Assembly (NCBI GenBank): GCA_002411345.1
Contig: DHSL01000073.1
Span: 1-5,323, forward strand
Origin: Bacteroidales bacterium UBA5287
Lineage (GTDB): Bacteria; Bacteroidota; Bacteroidia; Bacteroidales; Dysgonomonadaceae
Direction of reading: 5' to 3'
Length of the DNA stretch: 5,323 bases
Below are positions 1-5,323 of the stretch, in pieces (positions within the stretch are counted from its first letter, which is position 1; every line of letters starts with the position of its first letter). The notes below the pieces were generated by a model. The model ran no database searches, was not told where the DNA came from, and was given only the letters and a program-made list of their open reading frames with translations. Position numbers and translations under genes: made by a program.

Positions 1-167
1 AGGTAGGGTTTTGTCCTGAAAATTTCATTTTTATCTAAGCAACCATTTACATGAACAATTGCCATATTATTCTGAACTGTCAATGGATCATTTCTATCTG
101 TTTTTGTAAAGCCATATATAAAAACACACAAAAAAAATATTAATAAAATTTGTTTATAATGGTTCAT
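1..167 (-). CDS. N-terminal fragment of an unrecognised, probably exported protein
   Basis: The frame opens with ATG at 167 and stays open through 55 complete codons to the left edge, so only the N-terminus is visible. It begins MNHYKQILLIFFLCVFIYGF: a short start with one Lys, then a strongly hydrophobic stretch (about residues 7-20) that fits a signal peptide or membrane anchor. It continues into a polar segment (TKTDRNDPLTVQNNMAIVHV), with a Cys at residue 43. I do not recognise the family and assign no function. It follows the outer-membrane protein gene on the same strand after a 172-base gap, so it may be the next gene of the cluster or have its own promoter. The leader before the ATG is A/T-rich with no Shine-Dalgarno sequence. 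An internal Met at residue 35 would give a start without the hydrophobic segment and is less likely. The main doubt is that the visible part is short and lies in AT-rich sequence. Confidence 0.5.
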   Translation of the reverse strand, partial: MNHYKQILLIFFLCVFIYGFTKTDRNDPLTVQNNMAIVHVNGCLDKNEIFRTKPY

Positions 168-174
168 ATTAAAG

Positions 175-256
175 AGATATAAAGTGTAATATTATTTTCA
201 TAATTAAATGCTTTTATTTATATTCAAGTATCTATTTAAATTTCAAGATATAAAGT
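175..256. repeat. 11-bp direct repeat, two copies
   Basis: The word AGATATAAAGT occurs exactly at 175-185 and again at 246-256, 71 bases apart from start to start. On the minus strand each copy reads ACTTTATATCT. One copy lies 7 bases upstream of the ATG of the fragment gene that starts at 167, and the other lies 78 bases upstream of it. Paired copies before a gene could be regulator sites, but the words are A/T-rich and a chance match is quite possible. Confidence 0.35.
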
Positions 257-292
257 AAATAAATATCTTTTTGATCATCAAAATAAAAGCAT
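208..292. repeat. 12-bp perfect inverted repeat enclosing a small hairpin
   Basis: ATGCTTTTATTT at 208-219 is the exact reverse complement of AAATAAAAGCAT at 281-292, with 61 bases between the arms. Inside, AAGATAT (245-251) is the reverse complement of ATATCTT (263-269) with an 11-base loop, so a minus-strand transcript could fold as a long stem containing a second hairpin. The position, just past the stop codon of the barrel gene, suits a 3'-end structure. There is no run of U after the stem on the minus strand, so it is not a classical intrinsic terminator. Confidence 0.45.
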
Positions 293-339
293 CTTATTTT
301 TCCTTGATTATTGTTGTATATAAATAATCTATTAATGTT

Positions 340-2652
340 TTATAGCCTGTTGAATTCGTTTTGTCCTGCTCCTGTACCTTTATATCTGCTTCCGTTGGTG
401 TTGAATTTGTATCTTAGCGTGATTTCGAGTTCTTGGGTATCCCTTTTCGAATTCTGTAAAATATGAAGCTTGTTGTTGTAAGCCTTGACTCCCATTCTGT
501 TTCCATGAAACAGATCATGCCCTTTTAAAGTAAACGATAACTGGTCATTCAGGAAAGATTTTGTCACTCCAAGGTTTACCACAAACACATCTTGAGTCAA
601 TTCTATGTTTTGATATGATCCTTTTCCCTGATAATTGCCATCAAGAGTCACTAGGAATCCTTTTGGAAGAGAAAATGAATTGCTGAGAGAAGCAATCAAC
701 ATAGGTTTGTTTAAATTCACTTCTTTATCTGCACTGGTTACTTTTAGCCACTGTTTTGTGAATCCCACGCTTGCAATGGGCGACCATATACCAAACGTTG
801 GAGAGGCTGTTAAAAAAGCAGATAGGTTGGGAAGTTTATCTATGTTTTTTGTAGATAATATTGCTACTGCAGGATTTTCTTCGAGCTGCTCTGCCCATTG
901 GATTATAACATCTTTTTCCTGTTTGTAACTTACCATAAGCTGAAGAAATTTCCAGGAGCTCATTAATGATACATCGTGAACAATTGATGGTTTAAGAAAT
1001 GGATTTCCTGTTTGCAAAGTGAACCGGTTACCGTAGAATGTGTTGCTTCCAAGCTGCCAATAAGCCGGACGAACTGTTTTTACATTATAGCTGAGTTGTA
1101 ACTGAACATCCCCAAAAGCATTTGAATATGTGAAGTTAGGAAACCAGCGGGCATATTTTCTGCTTTGTTCATCTATCTTATCGTCACCATTAAAGTAATC
1201 AAATTTCACATCTTCATATCTTACTCCTGCGCCCAATTTTCCTATCGAAGTTGATCTTGAATATTCCGCAAAGAAACTGTTGTTTTGATCGTGAATAGCT
1301 GTATTTGTTGAAGGAATAGCATCCATATCAGTCATGTAGTCATCATTTCTGCGGGTTCGTGTGTATTCATTCCCGGCTGACAGCTGACCACCTATCAGAG
1401 GATAGGACAAAACCAATCTGGTTGCGAATAGTCGGTTATCAATTCTGTTGGAGGATTTAATTAAGCGGTCGTCATACTCCTGACTACTTTCTGTAATGTT
1501 CATTTTTGAAAACTGACTGCTACTATAAAGGTCGCTGTTAAAATCAATTTTCAGATCACCCACAGTGCCGTTGTAATAAGCATTAAGTTGATGTCTTGGC
1601 TCGTTGTCTTCATCTTGTTTAGACACACTTTTCCAATTATCGAAGAATTCATTGTTTGCATAAACAACACTGTTTGTTATAGCACTTTGGCTATTTTTTC
1701 CTGGAGAAACTGTCATGGTGTACTTTACACCTACATAATGATTGGAATTTATCTCATAATTTATACCAGCAATAGTGGTCAGCGGATTTCCAACACCATC
1801 AACAGTCATAGTGTTAGCTTGTGTCCATAGTGTATCTACAAAAGCAGTCTGAGTTAATACACTATTTTGTACATAAGCGTATTTTTCATATTTTACAGTT
1901 CCGAAAATATCCCAACCTTTGTAACGATAATTTAGGTTTAACTGTTGTCTTAAGTCTGTATTATTATTAAGCAAATAAGTAGATCTTACATCAAAGCTGA
2001 ATCCGTCACCTGCTTTACGTATTGTATGAATGCGGATTATTGCTTTTACAGATGCATCGTAACCTGCTCCCGGGTTATGAACTATCTCCACCTCTCTGAT
2101 ATCTGAAGAAGCAATCATATCAAGTTCTGAGGCATCGCGTAATTCCCGGTTATTAATATAGATTTTTGCTTTTCCTTTTCCGAAGATTGAGAAATCACCA
2201 TCATCACCTGTAATTGCCGGAAGCCTTTTCAGCACATCGTTTGCTGTTCCAGCTTTACTCAAAACTGTATTTTCAACTGTAGCAACAACTGCATCGTCAC
2301 GAAGTCTGATTCTTGGCAGATCACCATTTACAACTACTTCGCCCAGCATTGTTGTATCTGATTTGAGATATATTTCCTGTTCGGGTTTTGCAAACGTAGT
2401 TTGTGTTTCGTATCCAATGAAAGAAACTCTTAAAAGCTTATTGGTAGTATTATTTGCGTCAAGTAAAAAAGCACCGGTTTCATCTGTGGTTGTTCCAGTA
2501 ATTAATGTTGAATCTGGCAGGGAATATATTGCTACATTAGCAAATTCAATCGGGTTATTATCTAAGTCAAAAACAACACCTTTAATCTGTGCACTTAGTG
2601 ACAATGCTAAGCCACATAAAACTGATAGAAATAGAATTTTGAGAGTAGTCAT
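340..2652 (-). CDS. TonB-dependent-receptor-like outer-membrane beta-barrel protein
   Basis: This is a 770-residue outer-membrane protein of the Bacteroidota type called outer membrane beta-barrel family 3 (OMP_b-brl_3), related to TonB-dependent receptors. The order seen is: signal peptide (residues 1-21, probably cleaved in LSLSA|QIKG); carboxypeptidase-regulatory-like domain (about 22-105, with IKGVVFDLDNNPIEFANV and LLRVSFIGYETQ); plug-like domain (about 115-212, with LPRIRLRDD, VLKRLPAI, AKIYINNRE and VEIVHNPGAGYDA); then a long barrel of alternating aromatic/polar strands (about 218-751). The last strand is ELEITLRYKFN, followed by a 19-residue tail with YKGTGAGQNEFNRL. The length is ordinary for the family. 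Such proteins are expected in the outer membrane, probably taking up or exporting a ligand with TonB energy, but the substrate cannot be read from the sequence and I saw no clear TonB box. No SusD partner lies next to it. The ATG at 2652 is preceded by an A-rich leader, and the signal peptide begins directly at it, which supports this start. Confidence 0.9.
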   Translation of the reverse strand: MTTLKILFLSVLCGLALSLSAQIKGVVFDLDNNPIEFANVAIYSLPDSTLITGTTTDETGAFLLDANNTTNKLLRVSFIGYETQTTFAKPEQEIYLKSDTTMLGEVVVNGDLPRIRLRDDAVVATVENTVLSKAGTANDVLKRLPAITGDDGDFSIFGKGKAKIYINNRELRDASELDMIASSDIREVEIVHNPGAGYDASVKAIIRIHTIRKAGDGFSFDVRSTYLLNNNTDLRQQLNLNYRYKGWDIFGTVKYEKYAYVQNSVLTQTAFVDTLWTQANTMTVDGVGNPLTTIAGINYEINSNHYVGVKYTMTVSPGKNSQSAITNSVVYANNEFFDNWKSVSKQDEDNEPRHQLNAYYNGTVGDLKIDFNSDLYSSSQFSKMNITESSQEYDDRLIKSSNRIDNRLFATRLVLSYPLIGGQLSAGNEYTRTRRNDDYMTDMDAIPSTNTAIHDQNNSFFAEYSRSTSIGKLGAGVRYEDVKFDYFNGDDKIDEQSRKYARWFPNFTYSNAFGDVQLQLSYNVKTVRPAYWQLGSNTFYGNRFTLQTGNPFLKPSIVHDVSLMSSWKFLQLMVSYKQEKDVIIQWAEQLEENPAVAILSTKNIDKLPNLSAFLTASPTFGIWSPIASVGFTKQWLKVTSADKEVNLNKPMLIASLSNSFSLPKGFLVTLDGNYQGKGSYQNIELTQDVFVVNLGVTKSFLNDQLSFTLKGHDLFHGNRMGVKAYNNKLHILQNSKRDTQELEITLRYKFNTNGSRYKGTGAGQNEFNRL

Positions 2653-2761
2653 AATTTTTTTATTTAATTCGAAAATATGACTTCAACTCTTTTCTTTAGG
2701 TTACAATTTGGGGTGTATTATTTTATGTATCTTTATCACGGTCAATAATAGACATCGGTTA
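2653..2761. other. Intergenic gap before the barrel gene
   Basis: These 109 bases lie between the cupin stop codon and the barrel start codon on the minus strand. The last 17 bases before the ATG are almost pure A/T, a common Bacteroidota leader that replaces a Shine-Dalgarno sequence. A TATTTTCG word (minus strand, 2677 to 2670) differs by one base from the TAnnTTTG -7 consensus, but no TTG lies at the right distance upstream. I see no hairpin with a T run that would end cupin transcription here. Read-through from the cupin gene is therefore possible, as is a weak promoter. Confidence 0.3.
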
Positions 2762-3544
2762 TCATTCTGTTATTATACTTAAAAACAATAAAGACTCCTT
2801 ACCTATGTTTGTTAAAGTAAAACTTGATCCTTTGGGTGAATAAAAAGTATTATCTTTTTTGATAATTGCCTCTTGCCCATTGAATTTTATTTGTGTTTTT
2901 CCCTGTAAAACATATATAGCATTTTGTCTTTGTGAACTATCTTTATAAGAGTATATTTCATTTTTGTTGATCTTATTTATTGTAACCTGAAACCCATCTG
3001 CGAAATCTTTATTTAATAAAGTCTTCTCATTAAATTGAAGTTGACCATAATTTTCATTAGTTTTATAACAATCATCAAAAGTGTAATTAGCATTTCCAAC
3101 TGAATAAGGTACTTCTAAGTCGGAAAGCGATTCCCTCTTAATTACAAGATATTTGATTGTATCATTGTTGATTCTTTGAATGTTGTGAGAGGAACCGCTG
3201 GGAGTATAAATAAAATCTCCTTCGTTTAAAATCTTTTCTACTCCGTTTATATGAAACCGAACCGGACCTTTAACAATATAAAATGATTCATCTTCATTAT
3301 GAATGTGAGGTGGATGTGTTTGAGTACCTTCAAAAACACATGACATTTTTACAGTTAGTGTATCAGCCATTCCTTTGGGAATATAATAATGAAACCAACC
3401 GTTGCGGTTTTTTGAAGCTTTACTCTCATCAAACCTGTCGACTAAAGCTTCAATATCAGTTGAAGAATTTAAATTTCTATTCTGAGAATATAAACTTAAT
3501 GATGAAAAGAGTAACATTAACCAAATAAAAGAACTGAATTTCAT
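2762..3544 (-). CDS. Secreted two-domain cupin protein with a degenerate second domain
   Basis: With the ATG at 3544 the product has 260 residues. Residues 1-20 (MKFSSFIWLMLLFSSLSLYS) form a clean signal peptide ending before Gln21, so it should act in the periplasm or outside the cell. The first cupin domain (about 58-137) has both classical motifs: GTQTHPPHIHNEDE with probable metal ligands His80, His82 and Glu86, and GDFIYTPSGSSH with His120. The second domain (about 180-260) keeps the fold signature (NAIYVLQGK and FYSPKGSSF), but Phe242 replaces the metal-binding His and no HxH motif is visible, so it is probably structural. Cupins include isomerases, dioxygenases and sugar-binding proteins, and nothing here settles which. 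The open frame extends upstream to a TTG at 3622, but that start would bury the signal peptide behind 26 extra residues and is disfavoured. The gene looks more AT-rich than its neighbours. It sits 88 bases after the GH5 gene, suggesting a linked role. Confidence 0.82.
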   Translation of the reverse strand: MKFSSFIWLMLLFSSLSLYSQNRNLNSSTDIEALVDRFDESKASKNRNGWFHYYIPKGMADTLTVKMSCVFEGTQTHPPHIHNEDESFYIVKGPVRFHINGVEKILNEGDFIYTPSGSSHNIQRINNDTIKYLVIKRESLSDLEVPYSVGNANYTFDDCYKTNENYGQLQFNEKTLLNKDFADGFQVTINKINKNEIYSYKDSSQRQNAIYVLQGKTQIKFNGQEAIIKKDNTFYSPKGSSFTLTNIGKESLLFLSIITE

Positions 3545-3632
3545 AATATTTATAAAACTTAAAAATCTTTTTATGAAACAGATAATCTCTGCCAATAGTG
3601 TATAACATGCTGAGAATAGCAACAGCTCTCAA
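3545..3632. other. Intergenic gap between the GH5 and cupin genes
   Basis: These 88 bases separate the GH5 stop codon from the preferred ATG of the cupin gene. The cupin frame stays open through most of it, back to the TTG at 3622, but the predicted extra residues (LFSACYTLLAEIICF onward) have no domain character. Only short 4-bp complementary pairs are seen (for example GCTG and CAGC near 3609-3624), without a T run. I see no terminator and no consensus promoter. Confidence 0.35.
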
Positions 3633-4796
3633 TCAATATTTTTGGAGTAGCGTCAGCAGTTTTCTGTCCAGTTTATGTCCATTCCAGTCCTCATAATCTA
3701 CGTCTTTTCTACCCGAATCCAGTAATCCAAAATCACCTCTGAAATTCCATAAACCCCATCCTATACCATGTGAGGTCAGAATATCCAATTGATCGGAGAA
3801 CCAAGCAAGAAAAACATCATGAGGTGTTTCATTATAACACCCGCATTCACCACAATGCACGCCAACACCCTGATTTACCAGATCAATCCATGGCTGATAA
3901 AACTCTTCAAGCACTCGGCGATCAAATTTCTTACCATCTATCGTTCCCGGCCAAACAGGCATTGGTGCATCATCAGGATTTTTCCAGACCCACCCAGCAC
4001 GGTAATGAGAAACATAATGTGGATAATACCCTCGACAACTCTGCCCAATTGGGAGATCAACAAGCTCAGGAACCACCAGACTTCCGCCATGGTTACCATC
4101 CGCAACAACAATTCTGTCTGCGTTTTGCCTGTGAATTACATCTAAGCATCCAATTGCCACTTTACGATAAATATCACCCGGTATTGGTTTTGACGGAGCA
4201 AACTGATCATTCATATCATCCTTGAAACATGGTTCATTTACCAAATCAAAACTTAACAATTCAGGAGAGACATTTTTAAAACGTTTTGACCACATATCCC
4301 AATGCTGATAAAAAGCAATCTGTGCTTCTTCATCTATCCATAAGTTAAAAGGTTCATGAAATCCTGCATTTATACAGAAACCAGGAGCACGATGTAAATT
4401 AAGACTTACATGCAAGTTATAGTTATTTGCTGTATAAACAACCTTTTCAATAGCTTCTATCGCCTCTTCTCTAAAGTCTACAGTTTCTTCTGGAGTAATA
4501 TATTTACCGGTAGTCGGTTTATACTTAAGATAGCAAGGATATGCAATTGGTATGCGTACAAAGTTAAATCCCCAATCGGCCATCCATTTAAAATCTTGTT
4601 CGGTAGCTAAAAATCTCTTAGGATTTGCAATATACCTATCTGGAGAAAAAAAGTCGAGTATATTAAATCCACGCCAGCGTGGCAATTTGTTTTTTTTAAA
4701 ATTATATTGTGGCAATGAAAAAACATCAGAATGACTTCCAATTGAAATCATTCCTGTTCCTATAGCAGTTGTCTTCAAAAATTCGCGTCTTTTCAT
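3633..4796 (-). CDS. Tat-exported glycoside hydrolase family 5 (cellulase-fold) enzyme
   Basis: This 387-residue protein starts with a twin-arginine signal (MKRREFLKTTAIGTGM; Arg3-Arg4 then FLK), indicating export of the folded enzyme. The rest is one TIM-barrel catalytic domain of the GH5 type, a retaining beta-glycosidase fold that cleaves beta-linked glucans, mannans or related glycans. GH5 landmarks in order are: WRGFNILDFF (41-50), GFNFVRIPI with Arg81, LNLHRAPG with His135, FDLVNEP with the acid/base Glu188 after Asn187, YYPHYVSHYRAGW (257-269), GVGVHCGECGCYNETPHD with the probable nucleophile Glu317, and GWGLWNFRG with Trp350. The length is normal for a single-domain member, and no carbohydrate-binding module is attached. 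The substrate is not determinable by eye; endoglucanase is only the default label. The ATG at 4796 is fixed by the Tat motif. The upstream phosphoesterase ends 71 bases before it and the cupin follows 88 bases after it on the same strand. Three Cys around Glu317 are unusual. Confidence 0.9.
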   Translation of the reverse strand: MKRREFLKTTAIGTGMISIGSHSDVFSLPQYNFKKNKLPRWRGFNILDFFSPDRYIANPKRFLATEQDFKWMADWGFNFVRIPIAYPCYLKYKPTTGKYITPEETVDFREEAIEAIEKVVYTANNYNLHVSLNLHRAPGFCINAGFHEPFNLWIDEEAQIAFYQHWDMWSKRFKNVSPELLSFDLVNEPCFKDDMNDQFAPSKPIPGDIYRKVAIGCLDVIHRQNADRIVVADGNHGGSLVVPELVDLPIGQSCRGYYPHYVSHYRAGWVWKNPDDAPMPVWPGTIDGKKFDRRVLEEFYQPWIDLVNQGVGVHCGECGCYNETPHDVFLAWFSDQLDILTSHGIGWGLWNFRGDFGLLDSGRKDVDYEDWNGHKLDRKLLTLLQKY

Positions 4797-4797
4797 T

Positions 4798-4836
4798 TTA
4801 TGATATATTTTATTTTTATGGGTGGAAGTATCATAA
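4798..4836. repeat. 8-bp inverted repeat in the GH5 leader
   Basis: TTATGATA (4798-4805) is the exact reverse complement of TATCATAA (4829-4836), with 23 bases between the arms. On the minus-strand transcript the second arm ends one base before the GH5 start codon. A hairpin here could hide the ribosome entry region, or the repeat could be an operator. It is A/T-rich and short, so chance is a fair alternative. Confidence 0.35.
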
Positions 4837-4840
4837 TTGC

Positions 4841-4855
4841 CACTTACCTTAAGTG
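4841..4855 (-). other. Small hairpin between the phosphoesterase and GH5 genes
   Basis: CACTTA (4841-4846) and TAAGTG (4850-4855) are exact reverse complements with a 3-base loop, and one further G-U pair is possible in the minus-strand RNA. The hairpin begins 12 bases after the phosphoesterase stop codon. The bases after it on the minus strand read GGCAATTATG, with no T run, so it does not qualify as an intrinsic terminator. A 3'-end stabilising or mRNA-processing role would be inference. Confidence 0.35.
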
Positions 4856-4867
4856 AAATAAATTACA

Positions 4868-5323
4868 TTACAATTCCAACTTGAGTTTCTCTTCTCCTTT
4901 CGCATCAAGCACTTGAAGGGTCATGTTATCACCTTCTTTTTTAAGAACCATTACAACAGCCCCTTGTTGAATATTAGGTCCTCCTCCTATTACTATCGGA
5001 AAATTATTACCGACCGAGTTTTTAGGATGGTAAGTAAACCGATGCATATGACCGTTTATAGCAATATCGAACGGAGCATCCTTCAAGATACTTCCCCATT
5101 CATCAAGACTTGGATTATAAGCACCCTCGGACAGACCATAAACGGGGATATGGTGAATTAACACTCGTTTCTTTGCTCTCTTAAATGCTTTACTCGCAAC
5201 CTCTTTTTTCAAGAATTCCGCCTGTTCCTTTCGCAGACTCGTGAAATCGTTCAGACCGAAATATTCCCGATGTCCATCTTCTTTGTCCTCCCCACAATCA
5301 AGCATCACAATCCGGGTATCTCC
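4868..5323 (-). CDS. C-terminal part of a calcineurin-like metallophosphoesterase
   Basis: The frame is open from the right edge, so the N-terminus is missing and the first visible residues are GDTRIVMLDCGEDKED. The visible 151 residues carry the last two metal-ligand motifs of the calcineurin-like fold: the His of VLIHHIPVYG (visible residues 54-62) and the NGHMHR block (90-95, the GHxH motif). The earlier DxH, GD and GNH motifs should lie outside the window. Family members use a two-metal centre to hydrolyse phosphomonoesters or phosphodiesters. The segment LDCGEDKED...YFGLNDF...LRKEQAEFL resembles secreted Bacteroidota phosphoesterases that carry an N-terminal fibronectin-like domain of the purple-acid-phosphatase type, but that domain cannot be seen here. 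After the catalytic core come GGGPNIQQGAVVMVLKKEG and a short strand-rich end (LQVLDAKGEEKLKLEL). A GTG at 5308 lies inside the domain and is not the true start. The gene is the most upstream of the visible minus-strand cluster. Confidence 0.85.
   Translation of the reverse strand, partial: GDTRIVMLDCGEDKEDGHREYFGLNDFTSLRKEQAEFLKKEVASKAFKRAKKRVLIHHIPVYGLSEGAYNPSLDEWGSILKDAPFDIAINGHMHRFTYHPKNSVGNNFPIVIGGGPNIQQGAVVMVLKKEGDNMTLQVLDAKGEEKLKLEL

Larger units (their letters stand above)
168..339. other. AT-rich intergenic region with nested repeats
   Basis: This 172-base gap separates the stop codon of the outer-membrane barrel gene from the start of the next minus-strand gene. It is extremely A/T-rich and has no credible reading frame. 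It contains a 12-bp inverted repeat, an internal 7-bp hairpin and an 11-bp direct repeat, listed separately. A 6-bp hairpin (TTTTGA, loop, TCAAAA; 269-283) overlaps one repeat arm, so it could not form at the same time as the longer stem. I found no clear match to the Bacteroidetes -7 motif (TAnnTTTG) with a correctly spaced -33 TTG, and no GC-rich stem followed by a T run. By position it should hold the 3' end of one transcript, the promoter of the next gene, or both. Confidence 0.5.

Noticed and set aside
269..283. TTTTGA/TCAAAA hairpin as a terminator for the barrel gene
   Set aside because: The stem is short and mostly A/T, is not followed by a T run on the minus strand, and competes with the longer inverted repeat.
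635..928. Plus-strand frame of 97 codons opposite the barrel region
   Set aside because: It is an antisense shadow of the barrel coding sequence with no recognisable protein features.
2670..2677. TATTTTCG (minus strand) as a -7 promoter element for the barrel gene
   Set aside because: It is one base off the TAnnTTTG consensus, but no TTG is found about 20 bases upstream, and similar words are common in AT-rich DNA.
2363..2680. Plus-strand frame of 105 codons over the start of the barrel gene
   Set aside because: It is antisense to the signal peptide and regulatory-like domain of a clear gene and shows no family motif of its own.
2717..2749. TTGACC followed by TAAAAT-like words as a sigma70-type promoter
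   Set aside because: The spacing is only about 14 bases, and the primary sigma factor of Bacteroidota does not use this consensus.
3770..4225. Two overlapping plus-strand frames (151 and 118 codons) opposite the GH5 gene
   Set aside because: They lie fully antisense to a gene with strong family motifs, overlap each other in different frames, and their translations are rich in His, Gln and Asn with no domain character.
4913..5161. Plus-strand frame of 82 codons opposite the phosphoesterase
   Set aside because: It overlaps the conserved GHxH and His motifs of the minus-strand gene and looks like a shadow.
1..5323. Mobile element, CRISPR array, tRNA or rRNA
   Set aside because: I saw no transposase or integrase motifs, no spaced direct-repeat array, and no tRNA- or rRNA-like stretch on either strand.

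Overview
The window looks like a piece of a Bacteroidota (Bacteroidetes) chromosome. The DNA is AT-rich. It carries a large outer-membrane beta-barrel protein with an N-terminal carboxypeptidase-regulatory-like domain, an architecture typical of this phylum. Two signal peptides look cleaved just before a Gln (SA|Q and YS|Q), and start codons follow A/T-rich leaders instead of Shine-Dalgarno sequences. I cannot name a genus from the sequence.

All recognisable genes lie on the minus strand, so they read from the right edge to the left. In transcription order: (1) the C-terminal 151 residues of a calcineurin-like metallophosphoesterase (4868-5323, N-terminus outside the window); (2) a Tat-exported glycoside hydrolase family 5 (cellulase-fold) enzyme (3633-4796); (3) a secreted two-domain cupin protein (2762-3544), best started at an internal ATG and not at the upstream TTG that opens the longer frame; (4) a 770-residue TonB-dependent-receptor-like outer-membrane beta-barrel protein (340-2652); (5) the first 55 complete codons of an unrecognised protein with a hydrophobic, signal-like N-terminus (1-167, running off the left edge).

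The gaps between genes are 71, 88, 109 and 172 bases. I found no convincing rho-independent terminator or consensus Bacteroidetes promoter in any of them. Genes 1-4 may therefore share a transcript, but the gaps are too wide to be sure. The last gap (168-339) is very AT-rich and holds a 12-bp perfect inverted repeat around a smaller hairpin, plus an 11-bp direct repeat.

Functionally, the cluster reads as an envelope set: an exported beta-glycanase, an exported cupin, an outer-membrane barrel and a phosphoesterase. There is no SusD-like gene in view, so this is not a standard polysaccharide utilisation locus within the window. A joint role in processing an extracellular glycan or glycoconjugate is inference from proximity only. 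I see no mobile element, CRISPR array, tRNA, rRNA or clearly new system. The more unusual points are the degenerate second cupin domain, the Cys-rich surroundings and apparent His-to-Arg change in the GH5 active site, and the structured 168-339 gap.
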